Source: Capra hircus
Taxonomy: Eukaryota; Chordata; Mammalia; Artiodactyla; Bovidae
Assembly (NCBI RefSeq): GCF_001704415.2
Contig: NC_030813.1
Coordinates: 17,316,001 to 17,380,000 of the forward strand
DNA length: 64,000 nucleotides
Direction of reading: 5' to 3'
Positions 34,537 to 45,304 of this stretch are shown here, in pieces. The position numbers were made by a program, and so were the translations under genes. Numbering within the stretch: position 1 is the stretch's first letter; every line of letters starts with the position of its first letter. The notes below the pieces were generated by a model. The model ran no database searches. It was not told where the DNA came from and was given only the letters and a program-made list of their open reading frames with translations.

Positions 34537-34910
34537 TCAGTTCAGTTCAGTTCAGTTGCTCAGCTGTGTCTGGCTCTTTGCAACCCCATGGACTGCAGCA
34601 CGCCAGGCCTCCCTGTCCATCGCCAATTCCCAGAATTTACTCAAACTCAGGTCCATTGAGTCGGTGATGCCATCCAGCCATCTCATCCTCTGTCATCCCC
34701 TTTTCCTCCTGCCTTCAATTTTTCCCAGCATCCAGGTCTTTCCAAATGAGTCAGTTCCTTGCATCAGGTGGCCAAAGTATTGGAGTTTCAGTTTCACCAT
34801 CAGTCCTTCTATTGAATATTCAGGATTGATTTCCTTTAGGATGGACTGGTTGGATCTCCTTGCAGTCCAAGGGACTCTCAAGAGCCTTCTCCAACACCAC
34901 AGTTCAAATG
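34537..34910 (-). mobile_element. BovB LINE 3' end, truncated
   Basis: CAGTT repeats at 34537-34557 lead into the reversed BovB 3' end up to 'caacaccacagttcaaatgc'. It abuts a Bov-tA. A 186-codon plus-strand frame (34445-35005) runs through it and is not a gene. Confidence 0.95.
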
Positions 34911-35141
34911 CGTGGGTGCGTGCTAAATCGCTTCAGTCATGCCCAACTCTTTGCAAACCCATGAACCATAGCCTGCCAGGCTCTTCTATCCATGAGATTC
35001 TCTAGGCAAGAATACTGGAGTGGGTTGCCATCTCATTCTCCAGGGGATCTTCTGACCCAGGGATACAACCCAGGTCTCTTACATCTGCGTGGCAGGTGGT
35101 TTTTGTTTTTGTTTTTTACCACTGAGCCACCTGGGAAGCCC
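34911..35141 (-). mobile_element. Bov-tA SINE with T-rich expansion in its head
   Basis: The reversed body is followed by the head. Between 'gtggcaggtgg' and 'taccactgagccacctggga' the usual 'attctt' has become a T-rich stretch at 35099-35117. Confidence 0.92.
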
Positions 35142-35744
35142 TCAAGAGGGCTGATGTTTACTTCAAATATCCATAACTTCATAAACATATATATAAAACA
35201 CAGTAAGGGCAAAAATGGAAAGTTATCCGCTTTAAAATCAGTAATCTTCCTTTTTGTTTTATTGCTCATCTATATTTACTAAATTTCCCACAAGTATCTG
35301 ATATTTTAGTTCAAAAATAAAAACAATAAAAATTAATGCTATTATTTTGACTGAAAACCAAACTCCTAGAGTCAGCTCAACATAAAATGCAAGCCAATAC
35401 ATTCCAGAAGAATGGGAGCCAGGCAGCATGGGGAGGGCTCCTCCGGGGCCCAGGGTCCAGGCCTCTAGTGGTACACACCACCCACAATCCAGTAAACCAA
35501 CAGGCTCTCTGTGAGGAACAGAGCTAAACAGAGACCATCTCTTGGACCTTCCTTCAGCTAGCTTCCAAACCTCAATTTTCTCAACCCAGCCAAGTTTTAG
35601 GATTACCAACAGTGACAGTGAATTTCAAGTCCATAGTCTTTTGAAAACTTAGGAAATAAGGTAAGTAATAAATGGGAGGAGTTGGGACTTCACAGAGTCT
35701 GTGTGGACGTGGTCTCCTGCAAAGAATGCACTCAATATGTAAAG
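35142..35744. other. Low-copy sequence, no gene seen
   Basis: A 116-codon minus frame at 35259-35609 shows no recognised domain. Confidence 0.4.
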
Positions 35745-35915
35745 GTGAGAACTGCATAGAATCTTAGAGATAAAATTCAAATATCTTCATTTAGCGAAGA
35801 CTGCAAGGCTCAGAGAGGTTAAGTAACTTGTACTCGGTTACCCGGACTGCCAGGGGCCAAACCAGAATTAAAGACCAACTTTTTAGTGCTTAGTCCATAC
35901 TCCCTCCACTCAGCC
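35745..35915 (-). mobile_element. MIR-like SINE fragment
   Basis: 'ggctcagagaggttaagtaa', 'cttgtactcggttacccgga', 'aaccagaattaaagaccaac' follow MIR/MIR3 order. Confidence 0.6.
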
Positions 35916-35989
35916 ATAACTACCTCAGGGACTTGGGCTCAGCTGAAAGAAGGGGAAAGGTATTGATTAAAAAAAGAAAAAACACAGAT

Positions 35990-36175
35990 ATTTTATGAAA
36001 GCAGTTTTCTATTCACTCTTATACTACCAGCATTTACAAAAGAGAAGTGTACAGAGTGAAACGTGAGGGCCTCCCTCCACACACCATAACTCCCCCCACC
36101 AAGAAGTGATTACCACAGTCAATAATTTTGGGTGTCACCTTCCAAACCTCTTTCCATCAATGTCATACATGTATT
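35990..36175. other. Unresolved ancient repeat-like segment
   Basis: 'gtacagagtgaaacgtgagg', 'gaagtgattaccacagtcaa' and 'accttccaaacctctttcca' resemble a widespread old mammalian repeat of uncertain class. Confidence 0.35.
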
Positions 36176-37530
36176 TAGCAGTGTGCTAGAACCAGTCGGA
36201 ACCGGTCGTTGAGAGTCAAATTTTCAGGGAAGTGGTGAGCTGGATGATAAAAGCAGCCATTACTAAAAATTAATTTATATAAACTTACAATTTAATTACT
36301 TATTTTAAAAGACAAGTACTCAAAACTTAAAAAAAAAAAAACTCCATCACTTCCCTTTTCTTTTTTTTTAAACTATGTTTTACTATTACCTATGTTCTTG
36401 GGGTTACTTCCATTTATCACATCTGTGTGGTGGATAAATGAACAGTGCTTTACTGCTCAGCTCTTTCCAGCTTCACGTCCCGCGACAACACACTGTAGAA
36501 TCCACCGGAGCGGAAGTGTTCACAGCAAGAAACTAAACCACGACAAACCAGGGCCTGCCCTCGCCTCCTCCAAGAGGCCAGTTTCCAAGCACTTATTGGC
36601 ATACCATGACAGATATGTTTTCTCAAGTATTTTTCCTCATCATAAATAGACTATAGAAAAAAATTTAAATCTGTTACATGTATTTCTTTTCCCTGTAGAA
36701 AACAGAGCAGAAGCAGATGAAATATGTCGCCATGAACCTTTTTTCTAAACGATTCTTCCCTTTCTTTTCTCTCAATTACCCCCTCCCTTGTTGCTCTAGC
36801 CAGTTTTAACTAAATCCCAGTTCCTTTTAACTTCCCTCTTCAAGTATATCCTGCCTGCCCTCTTCTATTCATCCCGTACCTCTCAAGTCTTAAAGAGAGA
36901 AAAAGCATTTTTAAAGGTAAAGGTGAAACTCTCCTTAATCACTTAAGAGACAACGAAACAAGAATGGCTGGGCTGGCTTTGCCCTGGTCGGCACTAGGTT
37001 CTGCTTGCGGCAGCTCTGACCCTCCTCGGCTCCTGGGTGTCAGAGGGAAAGCAACATACTTAGTCCCCTTTGTTTACACAGCAAAAGATTGGGTTTCCTC
37101 AAATTCCTAAGGAACTTCAGAAGATGAGCTTTTCGATAGGAAACTTCACAGGCTGAGTAAGCTGAGAAAAGAAAAAAGAAAAAAACCATGTCACCCTCAA
37201 GCAGTTCCATCAAGGGATGAAATTTTAAATCACATCATGTCTCACACCCATTTCTTAGTGCAAAATAAATCACTTGAACAGAGTGCAAGCCAATTTTTAC
37301 TTTAAAAATGTTGTGTCCTAAGGCTGTCTTCTTGAACTTCAAAAGCACACTTTGTAATTACTCTACCTATCAAAGGAAACTCAACACTTCACCTCCAATC
37401 TTCTTCAGCTTGTGTTATCACTTTTAATTGTTAATAAACCACATTAATTTTAAACTGATTATTCTGTTTGGGAATTCAATGTTTTCAAACAGAATATACT
37501 GGATTATATATAAATGAGCTTATTTACGTA
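36176..37530. other. Low-copy sequence, no gene seen
   Basis: It has a near-palindrome at 36191-36209 (ACCAGTCGGAACCGGTCGT) and a few CpG at 36475-36545. The 85-codon frame at 36392 is unrecognised. AT-rich elsewhere. Confidence 0.4.
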
Positions 37531-37654
37531 CAAGCTAAAGTTAAATGGGGCTTTTTCTCACTACCTGTCATTGGTTTTATTTTTAGAAATTTCAAGCTAA
37601 AGTTAAATGGGGCTTTTTCTCACTACCTGTCATTGGTTTTATTTTTAGAAATTT
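37531..37654. repeat. Perfect 62-bp tandem duplication
   Basis: Positions 37531-37592 are repeated without a single difference at 37593-37654. The unit starts CAAGCTAAAGTTAAATGGGG and ends TTTTTAGAAATTT. It is low-copy sequence, not a SINE, and 62 is not a multiple of three. Confidence 0.97.
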
Positions 37655-38346
37655 CTGGCATTCTGGAGACATAGCAATTCTTGTCCCTCACTTTTTAAAG
37701 GAATAGTTTTCTGGGAATGAGAAAGATTTTAAAATGCCAGGGATTTTATCAGGGTTTGTGTCCAAACTGGTATCATTTGATCCTGGCTGGTGAATCAGCT
37801 TGCAATTATTTTTAAGGAAAGTGAAGGACTGAAAAATAATTTGCCAAATTCAGGCCACGGTATCAACCTGTATAAATCATTCAGATTTATCTGAATGTAA
37901 TCAATCATTACATGCTTTCTTTGCTTAACGAGTTTTTCCCCACCTGGTATTAACAAGCTAAGTGCTTGTTATCAACCTGCCCACCACTGTGGGAACTGCT
38001 CATGTCTATCTGACAAAAGCATTTGTTCACAAACCATATTTTTCCAGCCTGGCCAATTTCCTCCCCTGGTTACTAACACAATGCTCTTGAGATGGAAGCA
38101 CCTCATGTTTGTGTTCACTCTGGCACCAAGCTCACAGTTCAGGAGCTCTCAGAACATCCTTCTCTCTGCTCTAACTGCACCCACGGTGCCGAGCCTCCGA
38201 CTGAAGGGCGCTCTCTCCCCTCTGCCAAGCAAGCCGAGTTCCACAGCGCCCTTCCCACTCTCCCGGGTGACACTGGCAAGCCTGCCTCCCAGCCCCACGG
38301 TGCAAGGCTAGCACCCCCACCAACATCCCCACCAGCTCTGTCAAGA
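37655..38346. other. Low-copy sequence, locally GC-rich
   Basis: About ten CpG lie in 38180-38310. A 101-codon plus frame there is unrecognised and proline/serine-rich. Confidence 0.4.
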
Positions 38347-38530
38347 GCTTTCTGTGGTGCCAGACGCTATTCTGCATGTTTTACACGCATTAAGTAATCC
38401 TCACCACGACCTTATTAGTAAGTACATTCTTACTCTCACTTTGTAGATAAGAGCCAGGGGGCTTGAGAGACTGGTGCACGAGGTCACCAGGCTGGGAGAA
38501 GACAGGGCAGCCAGCTCCAGGGTCAGCACA
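38347..38530 (-). mobile_element. MIR SINE
   Basis: Reverse MIR: 'gtgccagacgctattctgca', 'attaagtaatcctcaccacg', 'tcactttgtagataagagcc', 'cacgaggtcaccaggctggg'. Confidence 0.75.
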
Positions 38531-38624
38531 CTGAAGCACCCTCCCACACCTCCCTGCTCCATCAAGCACCCGAGTTACCCACACAACGGCTTCTCCACTG
38601 GCCATGCACCTCCAGAGCGCAGGG

Positions 38625-38700
38625 GCCACCTCCTATCTATTCCTGCAGCACCCAGAGTGCCTGCCACAGTGCCTGGGGAGTGGTAGGGGAGCATGAACTA
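38625..38700 (+). mobile_element. L2 3' end fragment
   Basis: 'tattcctgcagcacccagag' and 'gtgcctgccacagtgcctgg' match the L2 terminal region. Confidence 0.5.
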
Positions 38701-39279
38701 TTTATGGAAGGAATGGACTTTTCCTACCACTTCTCGGTTTGTGAATTGGGAGATGTCTCCACAAGAAGATAGCCTGTGGTGGCATCGGGAAAGAGCTCAC
38801 CAAGCTGCTGGCCCTTGATGTACATGGCCTGAAGCCCAAATCTCTCCATTCCTGGGCTATGTAAGGGGAGTAACGTGACTGACTGTGTCAAGCGGGTACA
38901 CATTGATCAAGTATCACCTCCCCTTGAAAGTTGTAGCAAGTAAGGGGCCACAGATGGTACTTGACATAAGTCAGCGATGGAAGCTGGAATAAACTAGCAG
39001 AGCTGACCCTGGAGGTTGGAGTTAGCCTATCTTTCGGATTCTTTATCACTCTACTAGCAAAATTATAATTTAAATGTATTCAATTACTTACACATACCCT
39101 ACCTTGTACCCAGAATAGTTTATATATTCTGCAGATCTATAAATTGGAAATGAAAAGAAATAAGAAAACAAAACCAGGGACAATAAATGGAACTCAGAAT
39201 GAATCTAATACAAAAAAAAAAAAAAGTACATAACAGCTGCTGCATATTTGCTATGACTGGCAAAAGAATGAAATGTATG
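38701..39279. other. Low-copy sequence, no gene seen
   Basis: An A run lies at 39212-39224. Nothing else is recognised. Confidence 0.4.
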
Positions 39280-39485
39280 TAGCCCTTTATGATGTACATT
39301 CACCAAGATCCTCATCCTGGATCTTCAAAGAGGACATTCCCTAGAGCTAATGTTATTATGAGCAGGCTCCAGGTGAGGAACTGGGAGCTGAGAGAGAAGG
39401 AGCTTAACTGAGTTCACATAGTGAGTGTGAGTGGGACCAAGGCTAGCCGTGAGGTCAGGAACTGATTTCGAAGTCTGTTCTGAAG
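39280..39485 (-). mobile_element. MIR SINE, diverged
   Basis: 'gagctaatgttattatgagc', 'gagaaggagcttaactgagt', 'tcacatagtgagtgtgagtg' and 'gtcaggaactgatttcgaag' follow reverse MIR order. Confidence 0.6.
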
Positions 39486-39598
39486 GTCTCACAATCAGCC
39501 ACCCCTGAACCATCTTCCCCACATGAAGGGAAATAATTAAATATAGTTGAAGTACCATAGTTATTTGCCCCCTTTACCTACAGTTAGTACAGCATAGT

Positions 39599-39873
39599 TG
39601 GAGAAGGCAATGGCACCCCACTCCAGTACTCTTGCCTGGAACATCCCATGGATGGAGGAACCTGGTGCACTGCAGTCCATGGGGTCACGAAGAGTCAGAC
39701 ACGACTGAGCGACCTCACTTTCACTTTTCACTTTCATGCATTGGAGAGGAAATGGCAACCCACTCCAGTGTTCTTGCCTGGAGAATCCCAGGGACGGGGG
39801 AGCCTGGTGGGCTGCCGTCTCTGGGGTCGCACAGAGTCGGACACGACTGAAGTGACTTAGCAGCAGCAGCAGC
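39599..39873 (+). mobile_element. BOV-A2 SINE, full length, young
   Basis: It runs from 'tggagaaggcaatggcaccc' to a (CAG)n tail. AGTACAGCATAGT at 39586-39598 is repeated perfectly at 39874-39886, a clean 13-bp duplication. The sequence is close to consensus. Confidence 0.97.
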
Positions 39874-39886
39874 AGTACAGCATAGT

Positions 39887-41058
39887 AACAATAACTGAGG
39901 CCATGCGACATCTGAGTCTGGTTCTAGAACCAGTGTTTCGTGAGTCTGATCCTCACCCACTCCTACTGACCCGAGTTGCAAGCCCTCCCCGTCACAGCTC
40001 AGGTCTAGGCAGCACTGTTTTCCTAAACCTTCTTTCTGGGTTAAGACCAGAAACCTCACCTCCACCTCTTTACTCTTAGTTCCGTGGTTAGAGAAATCTT
40101 TTGAGGAGGACTGCTGGGGGAGGGCAGTGGTCCCCAGACAGGGCAGGTCTTCACTCCGTGCCGGGCACAGGGAAACCCATGGACCAGACTCCTGGTGTCT
40201 TGTCAGAATCCTGATACCCCTCTTCCCTCTAGTTAGATAGGAACCAAAATGTGAATCAGAGGGTCTCTGACATAGGGATCTGGGAAAAAAAAATGTGGAA
40301 GAGATGCTGATAACAGAGAAAAAGAACAACTCACAGGCAGGTAATTTCTGGGAAGGCTGCTTCCAGAGACAGACCTGCATCTTACGAGCCTCGGTGGACT
40401 CTCCTGCCTTCTGCCCCTTCAGCCCTGGCTCTCGCTCCATCACTCCCGCTCCCCCACATGCTAACCTCCTTTCCCAGGACAGCTCCCCACCCGAGCAACC
40501 CTAAGGAAGGTGCTTCAGAGGCTGCCTTTCCAGAAGTGTTTCTGAGCATTAGCTGCTGCCGCCAGCACCTACAGGTTTCTCTGCGGGGCACACAAGCAGA
40601 CAGAGTGAAGAAGCATAATACGACCCACTTAGACGTGGGATTAGTGGCAGCCAGACACCTGGGGAGATAAAAATCCCTCGGCCCCCCGCAGACTACTGCG
40701 TGGAGCGGTCCAGCTGACGAGCTAGCTATCTTCCTCGAACAATAAGACGACCGAACGCTTTCTATTCAGGGGCAGGGTCACTAGCAACGCTCTGGCCAAC
40801 GGCACAGACAGTCTGGCTGCCCCCACTTCCCTGACTCTCCTTACGTGGCCCTTTCCTGGCTGCGATAATGAACCAACATGTTCACTCTAGATCCTTCTCT
40901 TCAGAAAACTGGGAGGTTGAGGGGGGAGCCCCAACATCATCTTCAGGCTATCTGGAGTCCAGCCACTTTGTCTCTTTATAAAACTACCTACAACCAAAAA
41001 ACTGTGCATTTTTAAAAAATGCTTGTGAGGGAACAAGAAATAAAATCCAAAGACATCT

Positions 41059-41059
<1 letters not shown>
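39887..41059. other. Low-copy, moderately GC-rich sequence
   Basis: It contains most of a 240-codon minus-strand frame (39721-40443) whose C-terminal part is BOV-A2 sequence. About 17 CpG are counted in 40446-40802. No protein family is recognised. Confidence 0.4.
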
Positions 41060-41089
<30 letters not shown>

Positions 41090-41093
41090 GAGA
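41060..41093 (+). repeat. (A)20 followed by (GA)n
   Basis: A 19-20 A run at 41060-41079 changes into GA repeats to 41093. It may be the tail of a lost retroposon. Confidence 0.95.
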
Positions 41094-41174
41094 CTTTGGG
41101 AAATAGTTTACTCACGTTCTTACTGAAATACTCTGATCAGATGACCGCAAGATAGCAGACGACTCATTTACTGG

Positions 41175-41300
41175 AACAAACTTTGGAGATAATGTAGGTC
41201 ACCTTCATTTCACAGATGAAGAAGCAGAGGCCCAAAGAAGGTACATGACTATCTCAGGTCACAGTACATCGCGTTAGGACCAGAATCTAAGTGACCAAGA
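41175..41300 (-). mobile_element. MIR-like SINE fragment
   Basis: 'tcacagatgaagaagcagag', 'gcccaaagaaggtacatgac', 'ctcaggtcacagtacatcgc' follow reverse MIR/MIR3 order. Confidence 0.55.
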
Positions 41301-42849
41301 CAGGTGGCAGGGATAGAAAAGCAGCAACAGACAGCAGTTTGAGAAGCTAGGACTGCTGGGATCACCAGGCTCCTGCAGAAAGGCTGTTTGCCCTGTTGTC
41401 CCCTGCTGGTCCCATACATTCCCTCCATCCCCGTGGCCTTTCCTACTGCTTCTACCCCTCCCAACCCACCCAGCCTGGGGTGGGTGCCACTTCACATTTA
41501 CGTCGGGGGATGCTGTCACAGGTGATAAGATGCAGATTGGAGGACACAAGTCATTTGAGCCCCGTTCTACACAGTGGGTCCTTTCCACTCCAGGAATGGG
41601 CACAGGCGTGACTACAGTAAAGGGGGCCTAGTTGCTTTATTTATCCTTATTTATACATGTCCCCCTGCCCACCAAAACAATAAACCGGTCACAAAAAGAT
41701 CTTAAGCCAGCTTATTTTTTTAAGGCTTAAGCAACAAAAGTATATGAACTTGAAGTGTTTAAAAAAAAAAAAGTGCCAGAATGAAGAATGAGATCAGGAT
41801 GTCATCATTCCATGAACAGCAATAACACCCTCTCCACCTTGCTTACAAAAACACGTTGCGGAGGAATTGGAAAGAAGACTACAACAAACGTTACTGAGTT
41901 TTAGGGGTTTGTTTTTTGTTTCTTAATCAGTGTTGTCACTTAAGAACCAGCTTCCTTTTGAGCACTTGTAGCTTGAAGTAACAGTTGGCCCTTGATGACA
42001 ATGCTCTAAGAAAGCCTCATCTGCTTCTAACGATCCCCTTGGAAGCCCCAAGGGATTCCTAAAGACTGGATTTCGTTTTACTCACTATTGACTTAATTTA
42101 CAGACTTTCTTTTCTAAACTCTTTGGTGATGTTTAATAATACGTAGTTAAGTTTTACCATAGAAATAAGACTGATTACCAATGAGATGTATCAAAGGTGG
42201 GTAACCTTTGAATCTTCCCAAAGAGGGGGAATGTTCAGAGCCTGGGTATGCAGACCAGCATCTAAAATCGTATGTTGAGTAACTGAACACATCTGGGAAA
42301 ACAGATTCACTGCCACTTAAAATACCTACTCTAGTCTCCAGCACATCTGTGGAGCAATTAAAGAACCAAGGGCACAGTTAGAATTCAGGTCAGCACACAG
42401 CAACAATGGGGCTCTTTGATGTGAGGTCAGCTTTGGTCATTCTCATATACTCATTAAACAGGTTAATCAACTTAGTGCAGGACACAGGACAGGAGTAACC
42501 AAAAATTTATTTAATTACCATTACCGTGAAAGCATCAGCAGAAAGATCTGCTTTACTTGTTGGACGTAGTGATCGCTGCTTCACTGTCAGTGCATTCTAG
42601 AGCTAAAGGTGCCATTTCTGGAACTGTGTGCTTTTTTCCTAGCTAATGAAATGTAGATATTACGCTAATATCTGTTAGTATTTATTACTTTTAATTAATA
42701 TCTTACAAAAATAGGTGGTCTGGTGGGTACCTTCCTTTTTCCATCCTTGCAGATTTCTCTTTCTTGCTTCACATAATAAAGCATGGGTTGAATTTGGGGA
42801 TGCATGAACATGGAGCAAGTTCTTTATATTGGTTTTCTTCCCTTGAGTT
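41301..42849. other. Low-copy sequence, no gene seen
   Basis: A 12-A run lies at 41761. Frames of up to 109 codons (41274-41603, minus) are unrecognised. Confidence 0.4.
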
Positions 42850-43155
42850 AAGAAGGTGCTTTGTTGCTGCTGCTGTTTTATTTTTATTTTTCAGCTGTGC
42901 TGAGTCTTTCCTGCTGCGCACAGGGCTTCTCTGGGTGTGGGGACCAGGGCCACTCTCCCGTTGTGGAGCGCAGGCTTCTCATGGTGGTGGCTCCTCTAGT
43001 CCTGGCTCTCAGGCTCTGGAGCACTGGCTTCCAGAGCTGTGGCATGGGGGTGTAGTTGCCCCGAGGCAGGTGGGATCTTATTTCCCAGACCAGGAACCTG
43101 GCATTAGTAGGCGAATTCTTAACCATGGGGCCACCAGGGAAGTCCCAAGAAGGTG
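42850..43155 (-). mobile_element. CHR-type SINE with target-site duplication
   Basis: The reversed CHR element occupies 42859-43146: a T-rich tail, body ('gtggagcgcaggcttctcat'), then the tRNA-like head ending 'gccaccagggaagtccc'. AAGAAGGTG at 42850-42858 and 43147-43155 flanks it. Several small deletions make it older than the BOV-A2 copies. Confidence 0.88.
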
Positions 43156-43264
43156 TGAATGCATTCAGTTGAGTAAACCTCATTCATATTCTCCTAAGAT
43201 GCTAATGAATTACCCATAAGGGAGGCAGTTAATACAAATGACTAGTGCTACTGTGAATGCTTTA

Positions 43265-43450
43265 GTTGAGAGACCTGGACTTTAGGTCAACCAGGCTTGG
43301 ATTCTAATGCAGCTCCCTGATCTGCAAATGCTCTTTTGTGGACTGAAGATAATGATAATAATCCTACTCTGCAGGACTGTTGTGAAGATATAAGAAAACA
43401 ATGCACATAAAATGCTTAGCGCAGTGTTTGGAACACAGTAAAACGTAATG
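43265..43450 (+). mobile_element. MIR SINE
   Basis: 'aggcttggattctaatgcag', 'gataatgataataatcctac', 'ggactgttgtgaagatataa', 'gcgcagtgtttggaacacag' follow MIR order. Confidence 0.75.
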
Positions 43451-43589
43451 TTAAAATGTTAGACCTGAGTGGGAGCCTAATAGTCACCTAATTGAACACC
43501 ATCTTTTTCAGAGAAAAGTGAAGCTCACTGATGTTAAGTGCAGAGTTAATTAATAATATACATGTGAATTGATCAGTTAGAAAAATTAT

Positions 43590-43983
43590 AATGTCATAAT
43601 CAGCTCAGTTCAGTCGCTCAGTTGTGTCCGACTCTTTGCGACCCCATGAATCGCAGCACGCCAGGCCTCCCTGTCCATCACCAACTCCCGGAGTTCACTC
43701 AGACTCATGTCCATCGAGTCGGTGATGCCATCCAGCCGTCTCATCCTCTGTCGTCCCCTTCTCCTCCTGCCCCCAATCCCTCCCAGCATCAGAGTCTTTT
43801 CCAATGAGTCAACTCTTCGCATGAGGTGGCCAAAGTACTGGAGTTTCAGCTTTAGCATCAGTCCTTCCAATGAACACCCAGGGCTGATCTCCTTTAGAAT
43901 GGACTGGTTGGATCTCCTTGCAGTCCAAGGGACTCTCAAGAGTCTTCTCCAACACCACAGTTCAAAAGCATCAATGTCATAAT
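43590..43983 (-). mobile_element. BovB LINE 3' end with perfect target-site duplication
   Basis: A 372-bp 5'-truncated copy (43601-43972) is flanked by AATGTCATAAT at 43590-43600 and 43973-43983. It ends at 'cagttcaaaagcatc'. It is close to the young BovB consensus, with only about one and a half copies of the 5-bp tail repeat. Confidence 0.96.
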
Positions 43984-44419
43984 AATAGATGTTGAAAGTA
44001 ATTTCATGAAACCCACTACTAATTTAAAAGAAGAGAAATAAAGATGGGCATTTGCCTATTAAAATTAAAATATGGTATAAAAGCACACAATTTTTTAAAA
44101 CATGGCACCGAAGAGGGAATAAACAGACCGGTGAAATGAAATACATGGCCCACCAAATAATTGTGTTTTTGTATAGATAATCGTCTGTGGTAATACTTGA
44201 AATTATTCTTCAAAATAGGATATAAAGAGCTAAATATTTTTATAGACTAGAAAATACAGATAAAATATAAATTGATATTTATCAGACCTGTTTAAGGAGG
44301 GTATTTTAATTTTTCAATAGTGATAAAGATTACAAAAGAAAATATCTACAGTGTAAATTTTTAATCATCCATTTAAGAAAAATGACTACAAGTTAAACAA
44401 ATGAGATATACATTTTAGC
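43984..44419. other. AT-rich low-copy sequence
   Basis: Nothing recognised. Confidence 0.4.
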
Positions 44420-45055
44420 AGACTCTGACGGTTGCCTATCCCATATCCATTCTCTCCTTTTTACTTACTAACAGAACTCTAATTTTGTTGAAGTAACAAT
44501 GCATCCAGCTAAAAATCCTGCTTTAGACATCTTTGCAGTGAGGGTTGGGGAGGTGATAAGTCTGGACAGAAGGAATGTATTGGAAATTGCCAACCGAGGG
44601 CGTCCAGAGAGGCATCACAGAAGAGACAAATCCCAGCTAGTGCTTGGTGCTCGGCCCAGAGCTCTCAGAAACTCTTTATCTGTTCCGGGCACCCTGGCCT
44701 CGTGTCTGTGCATCCCAGTTCTAACAGCTGGCACCTGTTACTTTCTTCAAACAACTCTCTTTGGGCGACTAGAGCCGCTGCGGCGACAGCCCGGTGTTCA
44801 CATCCCCATGCCTCCCCCAGTGGCTGGGGCAGGGGTCTGCTACCTGCTTGGAGACGGAAATGAAACAGACTTGTGTAGCTCGTTCTGTGTCCCCCTTAAA
44901 CTCAGGCTGAAGCGCTCCCTTGCTTGGCTGTATAGTCTTCTCTGGGCTGCTTCTCTCATTCCGTCCACTTACAGACTTCTCCTAGAACCACTCGCTCAGT
45001 AAATCACTAACACGTGCATAGACCAGGGTCTGCTTCTGGGGAATCTGACCTAACA
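44420..45055 (+). mobile_element. Probable ancient LTR or LTR-like repeat
   Basis: 'gttgaagtaacaatgcatcc', 'tcccccagtggctggggcag', 'cagtaaatcactaacacgtg' and terminal 'gggtctgcttctggggaatc...acctaacaca' resemble a common mammalian LTR family. The 167-codon plus frame 44499-45002 lies wholly inside and shows no known protein. Confidence 0.45.
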
Positions 45056-45304
45056 CATTCGCTTCTACCTTTTGCTCTTTTACCCTTTATAATGGCACCT
45101 TTTTCCTTCCTGGAGCAGAGAAGAAATGCCCAGAGGTTCAGCAGCCATCTGGCAACCGTGAGGCAGTAAGTCCATTGTCGAAAGTCCATACACTAAGGAC
45201 GACGAAGCAGAAAGATGAGAAGAAACTGAATACCAAGTGGCATGATTAGTTGTCATACCAGTCCTGGACTGATACCCTTAGATTTATTTTTTCATAAGAC
45301 AGGC

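Noticed and set aside
34445..35005. 186-codon plus-strand open frame
   Set aside because: It runs antisense through a BovB 3' end and into a Bov-tA. Similar peptides appear at 8.1, 43.7 and 46.5 kb from other BovB copies.
36191..36209. Near-palindrome ACCAGTCGGAACCGGTCGT as a regulator site or transposon end
   Set aside because: It is single and short, with no partner inverted repeat or duplication found nearby.
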